Notes: generated by a model not told the origin, from the letters alone. Shown: positions 34,596-43,483, counted from the first letter of the stretch. The stretch is 64,000 bases of DNA from Bradyrhizobium diazoefficiens USDA 110 (GCF_000011365.1 NC_004463.1:7178001-7242000), one strand, 5' to 3'. Program-made: numbers and translations.

Positions 34596-36455
34596 TCAGT
34601 AGCCGAATGCCCGCGGCAGCGCGGTCGAGAGCCATGGCACGAAGGCAATGACGAGCAGGCAGAGGAACAAGAGGCCAAGATAACCCATGATCGGCTTCAC
34701 CGTCTGCTCGATCGGCACGTTGCCGATCAGGCAGGCGCCATAGAGTCCGAGCCCGAGCGGCGGAGCGAACAGGCCGATGCCCATCGCGATCACCAGCACC
34801 ACGCCGAAATGCAGGGGATCGATGCCGAGCTGCACGGCCACCGGCAAGAGCAGCGGCCCGAAGATGATCAGCGCGGCCGCGCCTTCCAGCACCGAGCCCA
34901 TCACGATCAGCACGGCGATCGCGAGCAGGATGAACAGCCAGACGCCGCTGGTCTTCGATAGTCCGAGCATGAAGTCGCCGACCGCGTGCGGCACCTGCTG
35001 CAAGGTCAGCGTGAAGGCGAGCGACTGCGCGGCGGCGACGATGAACAGCACGAGCCCTGCGCGCGTCGCGGCCTGCACGAAACTGTGCGCGGCCGATTTG
35101 AAGCTGAGCTCGCGGAACACCAGGCTGCCGACGACCAGCGCATAGGCCACGGCGAACGCGGAGATTTCGGTGGCCGTGGCAAAGCCGCTCTTGAAGCCGA
35201 AGAAGATCATGAAGATCAGGCCGAACGAGGCGATCGCGCCGCTCCACAGGCCCGACACCGGCATCTGCGGCGCAACGTCCTCGGCCTCCGCCGGCCGCTT
35301 GCCGAAGATGATGGACACCGCGATCAGGACCAGCGCCATCAGCGCCGCCGGCAGGAGCCCCGCGACGAACAGGCCGCCGATCGACAGGTTCGCCACAAAG
35401 CCGAGGATGATCAGGTTGATGCAGGGCGGAATGGTTTCCGCCATCACCGCGGACGCCGCCAGCAGCGCCACCGCGCCGCCCGGATTCTGCTTCGAGCGGC
35501 GCGCCGCCGGAATCAGCACCGAGCCGACCGCGGCGACGTCGGCCATCTTCGAGCCTGAGATGCCGGAGAACAGCACCATCGAGGCCACCATCACGACGTT
35601 CAGCCCACCGCGCATGCGGCCGACCCCGCGCTGCAACAGCTCGATCAGGCGCACCGACATGCCGTTGGCTTCCATGAGGTAGCCGACGAGGATGAAGAAG
35701 GGGATCGCGAGCAGCACGAAATTGTCGATGCCGCGCGCCATCTGCTGGGCGAAGATCACGCCGGGCAGCGCGCCCTCGACCCAGATGAAGATCAGCGCGG
35801 CCAGCGCCAGCGCAAAGCCGATCGGCAGGCCGCCGAACAGCATTGCGAAGAAGCCGATCAGCATCAACGTGCCCGCCGACGGCACCGAGGACGGCGACAG
35901 ATAATCCCAGGCGAGATAGAGGCCGGTGACGACGGCAACGGCAACGAGCCCCCTGACGATATCAGGCAGCGGCCTTGCGCAGAGCTGATCGATCGCGAAC
36001 ACCGTCATGAACAGCGCGCCGATGCCCATCGGATAGAAGGTAAGCTCCAGCGGCAGGCCGGAGCCGGTGGTCTGGCCTGCCGTCAGCGAGCCCAGCTTGA
36101 TGGCGTTGTAGGCGACATAGAAGGAGATCAGCACGACGAGCACGGCGCTCGCGGCGTCGACCAGCGTACGCAGGCGCAGGGGCAGCAGATCGCGGAAGAA
36201 GGACACGCCGACATTCTCGCCGCGCGCAAGCGCGCTCGCCGCGCCGAAGAAGGCCGAGCCGACCATCAATCCGCGCGCGACGTCGTCGGACCATTCGACC
36301 GGCGCATTGAAGCAGAAGCGCAGCAGCACGGACGCGCAGACGACCACGAGATCGGCGGCCAGGAGGATGGCCGCGATCGCGTCGCTGAGGCGAAGCAGCA
36401 GCGTAATGCTCCCGTGGCGGCCGCCCGAGACGGGCACGGCGGCTGTCATCGTCAT
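34596..36455 (-). CDS. TRAP transporter fused permease (DctQ-DctM)
   Basis: The 619-residue protein is a fusion of the small and large TRAP permease subunits. Residues 1-165 give the DctQ-like four-helix part ('VLLRFCFNAPVEWSDDVARG', 'GENVGVSFFRDLLPLRLRTL'). From about residue 185 the DctM-like domain begins: 'LMLIGFFAMLFGGLPIGFAL', 'AIPFFILVGYLMEANGMSVR', 'LFSGISGSKMADVAAVGSVL' and 'AETIPPCINLIILGFVANLS'. Together with the DctP-type binding protein it drives sodium-dependent uptake of a carboxylate. One base separates it from the upstream dctP stop, so they are cotranscribed. Confidence 0.93.
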   Translation of the reverse strand: MTMTAAVPVSGGRHGSITLLLRLSDAIAAILLAADLVVVCASVLLRFCFNAPVEWSDDVARGLMVGSAFFGAASALARGENVGVSFFRDLLPLRLRTLVDAASAVLVVLISFYVAYNAIKLGSLTAGQTTGSGLPLELTFYPMGIGALFMTVFAIDQLCARPLPDIVRGLVAVAVVTGLYLAWDYLSPSSVPSAGTLMLIGFFAMLFGGLPIGFALALAALIFIWVEGALPGVIFAQQMARGIDNFVLLAIPFFILVGYLMEANGMSVRLIELLQRGVGRMRGGLNVVMVASMVLFSGISGSKMADVAAVGSVLIPAARRSKQNPGGAVALLAASAVMAETIPPCINLIILGFVANLSIGGLFVAGLLPAALMALVLIAVSIIFGKRPAEAEDVAPQMPVSGLWSGAIASFGLIFMIFFGFKSGFATATEISAFAVAYALVVGSLVFRELSFKSAAHSFVQAATRAGLVLFIVAAAQSLAFTLTLQQVPHAVGDFMLGLSKTSGVWLFILLAIAVLIVMGSVLEGAAALIIFGPLLLPVAVQLGIDPLHFGVVLVIAMGIGLFAPPLGLGLYGACLIGNVPIEQTVKPIMGYLGLLFLCLLVIAFVPWLSTALPRAFGY

Positions 36456-36456
36456 C

Positions 36457-37488
36457 TCAGGCTTGCGTCGCGCGAATGATGTCGATGACGGCCTTGGATT
36501 CCGGCCGCGCCTTGATGAAGTTCTCGTGCTGCGGCGCGACGCGCTTCTTGAACGCCTCGCGGTCGCATTCGGCCACCGTCACGCCCTTCTCGGTCAGGGC
36601 CGCCAGCGCCTCCTTCTCGACCGCAAGCCCATGGGCACGGGTGTCGATTGCGGCCTTCTTCGCGGCATCGAGAAAGCCGTCGCGCAGCTTCGGATCCATG
36701 CGGTTGTAGGTCATGTCGCTGAAATAGATCGCGAGCGGCGAGAAATTGTGCTGCGTCAGCGCGTAGAACTTTGCGGTCTCGAAGAACTTGCTGGCCAGGA
36801 TCGTCGGCGGATCGTGCTCCAGCCCATCCAGCACGCCGGCCTGGAGCGCGGTGTAGATTTCGCCGAACGCCAGCGGCGTCGCGGCGGCGCCCATCAGGCG
36901 CAGGCATTCGGTGATGACGGGATTTGGCAGGGTGCGGATCTTGAGGCCGGCGAGATCCTCCGGCGTCTTCACCGGCTTCTTCGCCAGTACGCTGCGCGAG
37001 CCGAAATTATAGGCCCAGGCGATGATGCGGATGTTGCTGCCCTTGAGCAGCGCGTCCTCGATCGGCTTGGCGGCGCCGGCGTCGAACGCCTTGGTCTGCT
37101 GCGGGAAGCTCGAGAACAGAAAGCCGAGGTCGAAGGTGCCGACCAGCGGCGTCAGATTGGCCGAGATCGACGAGCCCGACACCATGAGGTCGATGACGCC
37201 GAGCTTCACCGAATTGATGACGTCGATCTCCTGGCCGAGCTGGTTGTCAGGGAAGAACGCGACCTCGACCTGCTCGCCGAGCCCGTTGCCCTTCAGGTTC
37301 TTGACGAGGTTGTCATAGTAGACGCGGCCGTTGGCATATTTGGGATCGTTCGGCAGCGAGGAGGAGCATTTCAGCTTCAGCGTCGCGGCTTCGGCGCGGC
37401 CGATGATGGCGGGAGAGAGCACGAGGCCGGCGGTGACCGCCGCCGATGACTTGATGAACGCGCGACGGTTCACGGGCACGATTGTCAT
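36457..37488 (-). CDS. TRAP transporter substrate-binding protein (DctP family)
   Basis: The 343-residue protein carries a twin-arginine export signal ('NRRAFIKSSAAVTAGLVLSP') and a DctP-type binding fold ('LKLKCSSSLPNDPKYANGRV', 'GVIDLMVSGSSISANLTPLV', 'TPEDLAGLKIRTLPNPVITE'). The Arg in 'KIRTLPNP' corresponds to the conserved Arg that holds the carboxylate in this family. It is the first gene of a TRAP operon with the fused permease and a hydroxyacid dehydrogenase. The ATG at 37488 gives an intact Tat signal; upstream extension would bury it. Confidence 0.93.
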   Translation of the reverse strand: MTIVPVNRRAFIKSSAAVTAGLVLSPAIIGRAEAATLKLKCSSSLPNDPKYANGRVYYDNLVKNLKGNGLGEQVEVAFFPDNQLGQEIDVINSVKLGVIDLMVSGSSISANLTPLVGTFDLGFLFSSFPQQTKAFDAGAAKPIEDALLKGSNIRIIAWAYNFGSRSVLAKKPVKTPEDLAGLKIRTLPNPVITECLRLMGAAATPLAFGEIYTALQAGVLDGLEHDPPTILASKFFETAKFYALTQHNFSPLAIYFSDMTYNRMDPKLRDGFLDAAKKAAIDTRAHGLAVEKEALAALTEKGVTVAECDREAFKKRVAPQHENFIKARPESKAVIDIIRATQA

Positions 37489-37781
37489 GGTGCGGTCTCT
37501 CCCGGTATTTTTTGTTCGCGTCCGCGATCGTTGCGTGCGGCCTTTGCTTGGACTGTATGGCCAAAGCGACGGCACAGGCAAGGGACGCGGCCGGGGCTGC
37601 CGTAATGACACGAGCGGCAGGCGCGTCGGCAGAAACCGCGGCGGAACGCCTGTATTTATAGGCGTTTTCGATCATGCCGCACGGCAGCGACAAGACCTGC
37701 CATGCAAGATTGACGCGGATCGATCCAATTCAGGTATGGATCAATGCCGAACGCAGATTGATTGGCCGCATGTGAAGCGGA
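37489..37781. promoter_or_regulatory. Upstream region of the TRAP operon with inverted repeats
   Basis: The 353 bases between the dctP start and the DoxX gene contain no gene. AACGCCT (37645-37651) and AGGCGTT (37660-37666) form a 7-bp inverted repeat around GTATTTAT; on the minus strand this reads as a possible -10 (TATAAAT) inside a possible operator. Near 37729-37749 GATCCA and TGGATC form a second pair with a nine-base gap. Both are candidates only. The rest shows nothing I can name. Confidence 0.35.
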
Positions 37782-37817
37782 CAAAACGAAAGCCGCGGGA
37801 TCCTGATCCCGCGGCTT
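37782..37817 (-). terminator. Rho-independent terminator of the DoxX gene
   Basis: AAGCCGCGGGATC (37790-37802) and GATCCCGCGGCTT (37805-37817) form a 13-bp perfect stem. On the minus strand it is followed by TCGTTTTG. It lies 24 bases after the DoxX stop codon. Confidence 0.9.
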
Positions 37818-37841
37818 CGCGTTTGAGCAGATGCCGTGACC

Positions 37842-38285
37842 TCAGCGCGAATGCGCGCCGCTGAGCTGGCCGGGTGCCGCCGCGACATCGCGGGACGGAC
37901 GCAGCGCGTAGGCGCCGTCGCCGAGCAGGGCCTGCGCCGCGAGCGCGATCGCCCAGAAGGCGGGATATTCCCAGCCGCCCTTCGGATTGGTGAAGAAGAA
38001 GCCGGCGGCGCCGTGCACGGTGAAGATCGCGCCGAGCAGGATCGGGATGCCGGCCAGTGCCGCATAGCGGGTCCAGACACCGAGGATCAGCGCGACGCCG
38101 CTGAGAACTTCCACCGTCATGATGAGGTAGGCGAGTTCGGGCGGGAAGCCGAGGCTGCCGAAGAACTTTGCGGTCCCGGCCGGGGTGAAGACGAACAGCT
38201 TCAGGCCGGCGTGGGCGAGGAACAGCGCGCCCAGCGTCACGCGCAGCACGAGCGCGGCATAGGGAGCGGTACGGGAATCGATCAT
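37842..38285 (-). CDS. DoxX family membrane protein
   Basis: This 147-residue protein has four hydrophobic segments and the DoxX family pattern: 'YAALVLRVTLGALFLAHAGL', 'KFFGSLGFPPELAYLIMTVE', 'ALILGVWTRYAALAGIPILL' and 'GGWEYPAFWAIALAAQALLG'. DoxX proteins are inner-membrane proteins found in redox and detoxification settings; the reaction is not known for most. A good AAGGAG site precedes the ATG at 38285. It is divergent from a LysR regulator, its likely controller, and has its own terminator. Confidence 0.9.
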   Translation of the reverse strand: MIDSRTAPYAALVLRVTLGALFLAHAGLKLFVFTPAGTAKFFGSLGFPPELAYLIMTVEVLSGVALILGVWTRYAALAGIPILLGAIFTVHGAAGFFFTNPKGGWEYPAFWAIALAAQALLGDGAYALRPSRDVAAAPGQLSGAHSR

Positions 38286-38380
38286 GGCGGTCTCCTTGTT
38301 GGAGACAGCTATGATCTATTCTCAATTGAATGATAATCCGCTATATTGGAATTATACCTCACACCATTAGAGTGAGATCA

Positions 38381-39301
38381 ATGCTCGACCGGCTGACCAG
38401 CCTGGAAGTCTTCGCCAAGGTGGCGGCGATCGGCAGCCTGTCGGGCGCGGCCCGGGCCATGGGCTTGTCGCAGACCATGGTGACCAAGCATGTTGCCGCG
38501 CTCGAGGCCCGGCTCGGCACAAAACTGTTCCACCGGACCACGAGGCGGCTGTCCATCACCGAGGCCGGACGAAGCTATCTGGAATCCTCCGAGCGCATCC
38601 TCGCCGACATGGAGGCCGCCGACGCCGCGGTCGCGCGCGAGCGCGTCGAACCGCGCGGGCTGCTGCGGGTCAACGTGCCCGTCGTGTTCGGCACGCGGCA
38701 GATCGCGCCGGCGATCGCCGAGTTTTCGGAACGCCATCCCGAGGTCACCGTCGAGCTCGGCCTCAACGACCGCCTCGTCGATCTCGCCGAGGAAGGCTGG
38801 GACCTTGCGATCCGCATCGGCAAGCTGCGCGACTCCAGCATGGTGGCGCGAAAGCTCGCGCCGAACCGCCTCGTGGTCTGCGCCGCGCCGTCCTATCTGG
38901 CGAAACACGGCACGCCGCGCCGCGTCGCCGACCTCGCCGCGCATAACTGCCTCGGCTACACGCTTTCGCAGCAGGCGAGCGCGGCGGAATGGCTGTTCGG
39001 CGTCGACGGCGAGATCCGTGTCCAGGTCAGCGGTACCTTGCGCGCCAACAATGGCGATGCGCTGCGCGCGGCAACATTGGCGGGCCTCGGCCTCGCCCGA
39101 CAGCCGACCTTCATCATCGCCGACGACCTTCGCGCCGGGACGCTTCTGGCGCTTCCGCTCGACCAGCCGGAGATCCAGACCTCGGCCGTGCACGCGGTCT
39201 ACCTGCCCGACCGCCGCCCGCCGGCCAAGGTGCGCGCCTTCATCGACTTTCTCGCCGCGCGTTTTGCGCCTGACCCGCCCTGGGACCGCGGCCTGTTCTG
39301 A
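38381..39301 (+). CDS. LysR family transcriptional regulator
   Basis: The 306-residue protein starts with the LysR helix-turn-helix ('LTSLEVFAKVAAIGSLSGAA', 'AMGLSQTMVTKHVAALEARL') and has a standard C-terminal effector domain ('VELGLNDRLVDLAEEGWDLA'). It is divergent from the DoxX gene. The 95-base spacer is AT-rich and contains the symmetric ATTCTCAATTGAAT and a further TATTGGAATTATA, either of which could be a binding site. I chose the ATG at 38381, which begins directly with the HTH; upstream codons in the frame come from the promoter region. Confidence 0.93.
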   Translation: MLDRLTSLEVFAKVAAIGSLSGAARAMGLSQTMVTKHVAALEARLGTKLFHRTTRRLSITEAGRSYLESSERILADMEAADAAVARERVEPRGLLRVNVPVVFGTRQIAPAIAEFSERHPEVTVELGLNDRLVDLAEEGWDLAIRIGKLRDSSMVARKLAPNRLVVCAAPSYLAKHGTPRRVADLAAHNCLGYTLSQQASAAEWLFGVDGEIRVQVSGTLRANNGDALRAATLAGLGLARQPTFIIADDLRAGTLLALPLDQPEIQTSAVHAVYLPDRRPPAKVRAFIDFLAARFAPDPPWDRGLF

Positions 39302-39446
39302 CGACGCACGGCCTGACGCGCCAGCTCCGACAGCTCCGCTGCCCATTTTGCCGCCGCTCGCAGCGTGATCCAGTGCACAGACAGGGTCATGGCGGACGAC
39401 TAGAAAAGGTGACATCGTCGCGCCCATTGCCGATGGAGGTGACACC

Positions 39447-40937
39447 ATGCGCCGTCCAGTGCTTCGTAATTTGTTCCTTGCCAGCAGCCTGCTTGCGCTC
39501 ACGCAGCTGATGATGCCGACGAAGGCCGCGGCCGAAGCGCGGCTTGCGCTGGTGATCGGCCAGTCCGCCTATCGCACGGTGCCGGAGCTGCCCAACGCCG
39601 CCAACGACGCCAAGGGCATGACCGAGCTGCTCGGCAATGCCGGCTTCACCGTCACCACAGCGGCCAACCTCGCGCAGAACGAGATGCGCACGGCGATCTC
39701 GGATTTCGCCGGCAAGGTCAGCGCCAGCGGCGCCGACACCGTCGCGCTGGTGTTCTACGCCGGCCACGGGCTTCAGATCGACGGCGAGAACTATCTGGTG
39801 CCGGTCGATCTCGATCCCAAGCGCGAAGCCGACATTCCGCTCCAGGGCGTGCGGCTGAACGACCTGCTCAACACGCTCGGCGCGCTGCCGACGCGGGCGC
39901 GCATCTTCATGCTCGACGCCTGCCGCAACAACCCGTTCCCGGCGCTGAGCGGCGCGGGCCACGGGCTTGCGATCGTCGACACCAAGGCGGGCGCACCCGG
40001 CTCGTTCATTTCCTATTCGACCTCGCCCGGCGCGGAAGCCGAGGACGGCTCCGGCATCGACAGCCCCTACACCACCGCGGCGCTCTCGGTCGCAAAGCAA
40101 CCGAACCTGCCGATCGAGGAAGTGTTCAAACGCATCCGCATCGCCGTGGCGCAATCGACCGACGGGCGGCAGATCCCGTGGGAAAGCTCCTCGCTGACGA
40201 CCGACTTCAAGTTCTTCGGCGGCGAGAGCAGCAGCCAGCAGCCTGCCATTCCGGGCGCTTCCGCGATGGCGCTCGCCGGCGGCACGCGCAGCGTCGCGGA
40301 CTGGCGCAAGGATCTGCAGGGCAAGGAGCCGAAGGTCGCCTATGAGCTCGTGATCGCCGACGACACCGCCGAGGCGTACCAGGCCTATATCGAGATGTAC
40401 ACGCAGGACGCCCGCACGCCGCGCCTGCGCACGGTGCTGGAGCGCCGGCGCCAGATGCTGGCCTGGGAGCGCGCGGTGGCGATCAACACCCGCGCCTCGT
40501 TCGAGGCTTACCTCGCGAACTGGGACAACAGCGATCTCGCCGCAACCGCGCGCAGGCTGCTGCTCCGTGTGCAGAACCGCAACTACGTCCTGCCCGCGAC
40601 GGTCGCAGCCACGCCCGCTCCGGTCGCCGTCGCAATGGCCCCGACCTGCCCGTGCTCGGCGCCATCGACACCGGCAACGCCGGTCAACCCGACAGTGGCG
40701 CCCATCATCAAGAAGCGCGTCGACGACACCCCGCCGAAGCGCAAGGTGGTCGAGACGCCGCCGAAGCCACGCCGGCCGCCGCCTGACGAAGTGGTCTACG
40801 AGCGCGCGCCGCCGCCGGATCGTGGCCCGCCGCCCGGCGCCGTCATGCAAGGTATCGGCATCGGGATTGGCATCGGCATGGGCATGGGTGGCGGCGGCCG
40901 CGGCAGCGATTATCACAACGACCGCGGCCGATACTGA
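39447..40937 (+). CDS. Secreted caspase-like (peptidase C14) protein with low-complexity tail
   Basis: The 496-residue protein has a signal peptide ('NLFLASSLLALTQLMMPTKA'), then a caspase fold with the catalytic His107 in 'VFYAGHGLQIDGENYLVPVD' and Cys159 in 'IFMLDACRNNPF'. Residues 300-380 resemble a helical segment common after bacterial caspase domains. The C-terminus from about 400 is Pro-rich ('PPKPRRPPPDEVVYERAPPP') and ends in a Gly/Ile/Met repeat. Bacterial C14 proteases are implicated in stress, development or abortive defence, but with a signal peptide and no partner gene, a defence role is not indicated here. The dyad is intact, so it may be an active protease. Confidence 0.88.
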   Translation: MRRPVLRNLFLASSLLALTQLMMPTKAAAEARLALVIGQSAYRTVPELPNAANDAKGMTELLGNAGFTVTTAANLAQNEMRTAISDFAGKVSASGADTVALVFYAGHGLQIDGENYLVPVDLDPKREADIPLQGVRLNDLLNTLGALPTRARIFMLDACRNNPFPALSGAGHGLAIVDTKAGAPGSFISYSTSPGAEAEDGSGIDSPYTTAALSVAKQPNLPIEEVFKRIRIAVAQSTDGRQIPWESSSLTTDFKFFGGESSSQQPAIPGASAMALAGGTRSVADWRKDLQGKEPKVAYELVIADDTAEAYQAYIEMYTQDARTPRLRTVLERRRQMLAWERAVAINTRASFEAYLANWDNSDLAATARRLLLRVQNRNYVLPATVAATPAPVAVAMAPTCPCSAPSTPATPVNPTVAPIIKKRVDDTPPKRKVVETPPKPRRPPPDEVVYERAPPPDRGPPPGAVMQGIGIGIGIGMGMGGGGRGSDYHNDRGRY

Positions 40938-40953
40938 AGGGGACTCGCGCGAT

Positions 40954-40977
40954 ACGGAGGACAGATATGTCCTCCGT
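40954..40977 (+). terminator. Hairpin after the caspase-like gene
   Basis: ACGGAGGACA (40954-40963) pairs with TGTCCTCCGT (40968-40977) around GATA. It lies 16 bases after the stop and runs directly into the family A palindrome. There is no T-tract, so terminator function is likely but not certain. Confidence 0.5.
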
Positions 40978-41053
40978 CATTGCGAGCGAAGCGAAGCAAT
41001 CCAGACCGCCGCCGCGGTGGGATTCTGGATTGCTTCGCTTCGCTCGCAATGAC
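40976..41053. repeat. Long palindromic repeat, family A copy 2 (perfect 30-bp arms)
   Basis: The 30 bases at 40976-41005, beginning GTCATTGCGAGCGAAGCGAA, are exactly complementary to 41024-41053, with an 18-base GC-rich centre. The outer ends match copy 1 at 9704-9853. No protein is encoded. I recall this family (TTGCGAGCGAAGCGAAGCAA) as widespread between genes in Bradyrhizobium, similar to REP elements. Confidence 0.9.
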
Positions 41054-41140
41054 AACGGATGTAGAGAAATTGCGTCTGCCGCCTTCCAATCCGGAAATGC
41101 TGTAGTCTAATCGATCGACGCAGGCTTTCCGGGGACCTCG

Positions 41141-42814
41141 ATGCCGCACGATTCTCACGCCAAGCACGCATGGCCGCTCTTCCGCTCGCTCGCCTCTTAC
41201 TCTCTGCCCGGCGACCTCATGGCGGGGCTGACCTTGGCGGCGATCGCGATCCCCGAGCAGATGGCTACCGCGCGGCTCGGCGGCTTTGCGCCGCAGATCG
41301 GCTTCTTCGCCTTCATGGCAGGCTCGCTCGGCTTTGCGCTGCTCGGCGGCAACCGCTTCCTGTCCTGCGGCGCGGACTCCACGATCACGCCGATCTTCGC
41401 CGGCGGGCTTGCGGCGCTGGCCGCAGTCGGCTCGCCGCAATATCAGGGGTATGCGGTCGCGCTGGCGCTGATGGTCGGCATGATGATGCTCGCCGGCGGC
41501 GCCTTCCGACTTGGCGGCATCGCCAACCTCCTGTCCGTGCCGGTCATGGTCGGCTTCCTCGCCGGCATCTCCGTCCATATCATCGTGTCGCAATTGCCCG
41601 GCGTGCTGGGACTGAAGTCACCGAGCGGGCCGACGCTCGATCGCATCGGCGTGCTCGCCGGCGAGCTCAGTCGCAGCAATCCCTTCACGCTGTGCATCGG
41701 CCTCGGTGTGCTCGCAACGGTCTTCGTCTCGGAGAAGATCAGCGCAAAGATTCCGGGGGCGCTGATCGGGCTCGTCGCCGCGACGCTGGCCACGATCGGT
41801 CTCGGCCTCGAAGGCGAGGGCGTCAGCGTCGTCGGCAGCGTGCCGGGGACGCTGCCGCGGCTCACCCTGCCCGAACTTGCGCCGGAGCATTGGGTGCATC
41901 TGGTATCGCTCGCCTTCGTGATCACGGTCGTGGTGATGGTGCAGACCGCCGCGACCACGCGCTCGTTCCCGTCCGATCCCGACAAGCCCGCCGATGTCGA
42001 CCGCGATTTCCTCGGCGCCGGCGCCGGCAGCGTGCTGTCCGGCCTGTTCGGCGCCTTTCCCGTCAATGCCAGCCCGCCGCGGACGGGCATCGTCGCCGAG
42101 ACCGGCGGGCAATCGCAGCTCGCCGGACTAGCGGCCGCGGCAATCGTGCTGGCGCTGCTCGCGTTCGGCACGGGACTGTTGCAGCACGTTCCTGACGCCG
42201 CGCTCGGCGGCATCCTGCTGTTCGTCGCGCTACGCATCATCCGCGTGAAGCAGATCGTCACGATCTACCGCCAGTCCTTCAGTGAGTTCCTGCTGATCGC
42301 CGCCACCGCCGCGCTGATCATCGTGCTGCCGATCCAGCAGGGCGCGTTCCTCGGCATCATGCTGTCGCTGCTGCACGGCATCTGGAGCACCACGCGCGCC
42401 AGGCTGGTCGAGTTCGAGCGCGTGCCGGGCACCACGATCTGGTGGCCCGCGCATCCGCACATCGCCGGCGAGCGCATCGAAGGCGTTGCCGTGATCGGGC
42501 TGCAGGCGCCGCTGTCCTTCCTCAACGCCCCGGGTTTCCGCAGCGACGTGACCAAGGTGCTCGGCGCGGCGACGCCGCAACTGCTGGTGCTGGAAGCGAG
42601 CGGCATGGTCGAGATCGACTTCACCGCCGCGCAGATTTTGCTCGACGTGTTCAAGGCGTGCAGCGAACAGGGCGTCACGGTCGCGCTGGCGCGGCTGGAA
42701 TCGGTCCGCGCCCAGAACGCGTTCGAACGCTTCAGATTGTTCGACGCCCTGCCCCGCGAGCACGTCTTCCACAGCGTGGATGAGGCGGTGCGCAAGCTGG
42801 CGAAAGTGCAATAG
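41141..42814 (+). CDS. SulP family anion transporter with STAS domain
   Basis: This 557-residue protein belongs to the SulP/SLC26 group of sulfate, bicarbonate or other anion carriers. It has the N-terminal membrane region with 'LPGDLMAGLTLAAIAIPEQM' (the SulP entry motif, with PEQMA where most have PQAMA), many hydrophobic segments to about residue 400, and a cytoplasmic STAS domain at about 440-555 ('VIGLQAPLSFLNAPGFRSDV', 'LLVLEASGMVEIDFTAAQIL'). The Asp-Phe-Thr in the STAS domain replaces the phosphorylatable D-S/T. The substrate anion is not evident. It is monocistronic. Confidence 0.9.
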   Translation: MPHDSHAKHAWPLFRSLASYSLPGDLMAGLTLAAIAIPEQMATARLGGFAPQIGFFAFMAGSLGFALLGGNRFLSCGADSTITPIFAGGLAALAAVGSPQYQGYAVALALMVGMMMLAGGAFRLGGIANLLSVPVMVGFLAGISVHIIVSQLPGVLGLKSPSGPTLDRIGVLAGELSRSNPFTLCIGLGVLATVFVSEKISAKIPGALIGLVAATLATIGLGLEGEGVSVVGSVPGTLPRLTLPELAPEHWVHLVSLAFVITVVVMVQTAATTRSFPSDPDKPADVDRDFLGAGAGSVLSGLFGAFPVNASPPRTGIVAETGGQSQLAGLAAAAIVLALLAFGTGLLQHVPDAALGGILLFVALRIIRVKQIVTIYRQSFSEFLLIAATAALIIVLPIQQGAFLGIMLSLLHGIWSTTRARLVEFERVPGTTIWWPAHPHIAGERIEGVAVIGLQAPLSFLNAPGFRSDVTKVLGAATPQLLVLEASGMVEIDFTAAQILLDVFKACSEQGVTVALARLESVRAQNAFERFRLFDALPREHVFHSVDEAVRKLAKVQ

Positions 42815-42840
42815 GCGAGATCGAGCAGCGGGCTCGATGC

Positions 42841-42975
42841 ACCTCTCCCGCTTGCGGGAGAGGTCGCCACGCTCGCAAGAGCGTGGCGGGTGAGGGCTCT
42901 ATCCTCTTGGGGAGTCCCACCGTGGAAACACCCTCTCCCCAACCCTCCACCGCAAGCGGGGGAGGGAGCGCACCT
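42841..42975. repeat. Palindromic repeat, family B copy 2
   Basis: ACCTCTCCCGC / GCGGGAGAGGT (42841-42863, loop TT at 42852-42853... centre CTTG) matches the hairpins at 11502 and 11596. It is followed by CGCCACGCTC / GAGCGTGGCG (42865-42888) and by CCCTCTCCCC and GCAAGCGGGGGAGGG, further pieces of the same pattern. The region separates the SulP gene from a minus-strand hypothetical gene and encodes nothing. Confidence 0.75.
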
Positions 42976-42997
42976 TCAATGCGTCAACAGTCAGCCA

Positions 42998-43360
42998 TCA
43001 CTGCAGCAGCGTGGGGTGATCCCGCTGGATCGTTTCGCGGATCCAGCTGGCATGGATCGCACGGAACAGGATCTGCGCCGTCTTGAGATCGTTCGCCATC
43101 ATGCAGAGATCGACGATGCGATGGACCGCATCATCGCGCATCAATCCGTCCGAGATCTTCATCGCGATTTCCATCGCGACCTTGGCCGCGCGCTCGTAAC
43201 GCCCGCTCTCGCGCTTGTCGTTGCGCGCGGAACCCGCCGCACTCGTGGCCGCGGCCTCACAGATGGCGCGGATACGCGCGGCGGCCTCGATGTCGCCGAG
43301 CGGCCCTTCGATCGTCTCGTCCCAGATGTCCGCCGCGTTCTGCCTCGCGAACCACTTCAT
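42998..43360 (-). CDS. Small helical hypothetical protein
   Basis: The 120-residue product is mostly alpha-helical by pattern ('IEAAARIRAICEAAATSAAG', 'YERAAKVAMEIAMKISDGLM', 'DAVHRIVDLCMMANDLKTAQ'). The helix pairs resemble short repeat proteins, but I cannot put it in a named family. The ATG at 43360 (MKWFARQN) or one five codons upstream at 43375 may be used; both sit in a GGTGGGG-rich leader that could serve as ribosome-binding site. It is upstream of nothing on its strand and convergent with the SulP gene across a family B palindrome. Confidence 0.6.
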   Translation of the reverse strand: MKWFARQNAADIWDETIEGPLGDIEAAARIRAICEAAATSAAGSARNDKRESGRYERAAKVAMEIAMKISDGLMRDDAVHRIVDLCMMANDLKTAQILFRAIHASWIRETIQRDHPTLLQ

Positions 43361-43483
43361 CGCCCCACCACCCACGGTCTTCCAGCCGCTGTATTACCGC
43401 TCCTCAGGCTCGCTTGAGCATAGAGAGGCCTATCGAGATCGGCGAGGCAATTTTTCCACCACGCTCCCTGGCTCGATCCGCAT

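Noticed and set aside
37313..37693. Minus-strand frame upstream of dctP
   Set aside because: No ribosome-binding site or family pattern; it overlaps the dctP signal peptide in another frame.
39447..40937. Caspase-like gene as part of an abortive defence system
   Set aside because: It has a signal peptide and no neighbouring sensor, nuclease or pore gene; the next genes are a palindrome and a SulP transporter.
40976..41053. Possible CRISPR-like repeat
   Set aside because: It is one inverted repeat, not a series of direct repeats with spacers, and no cas gene is nearby.
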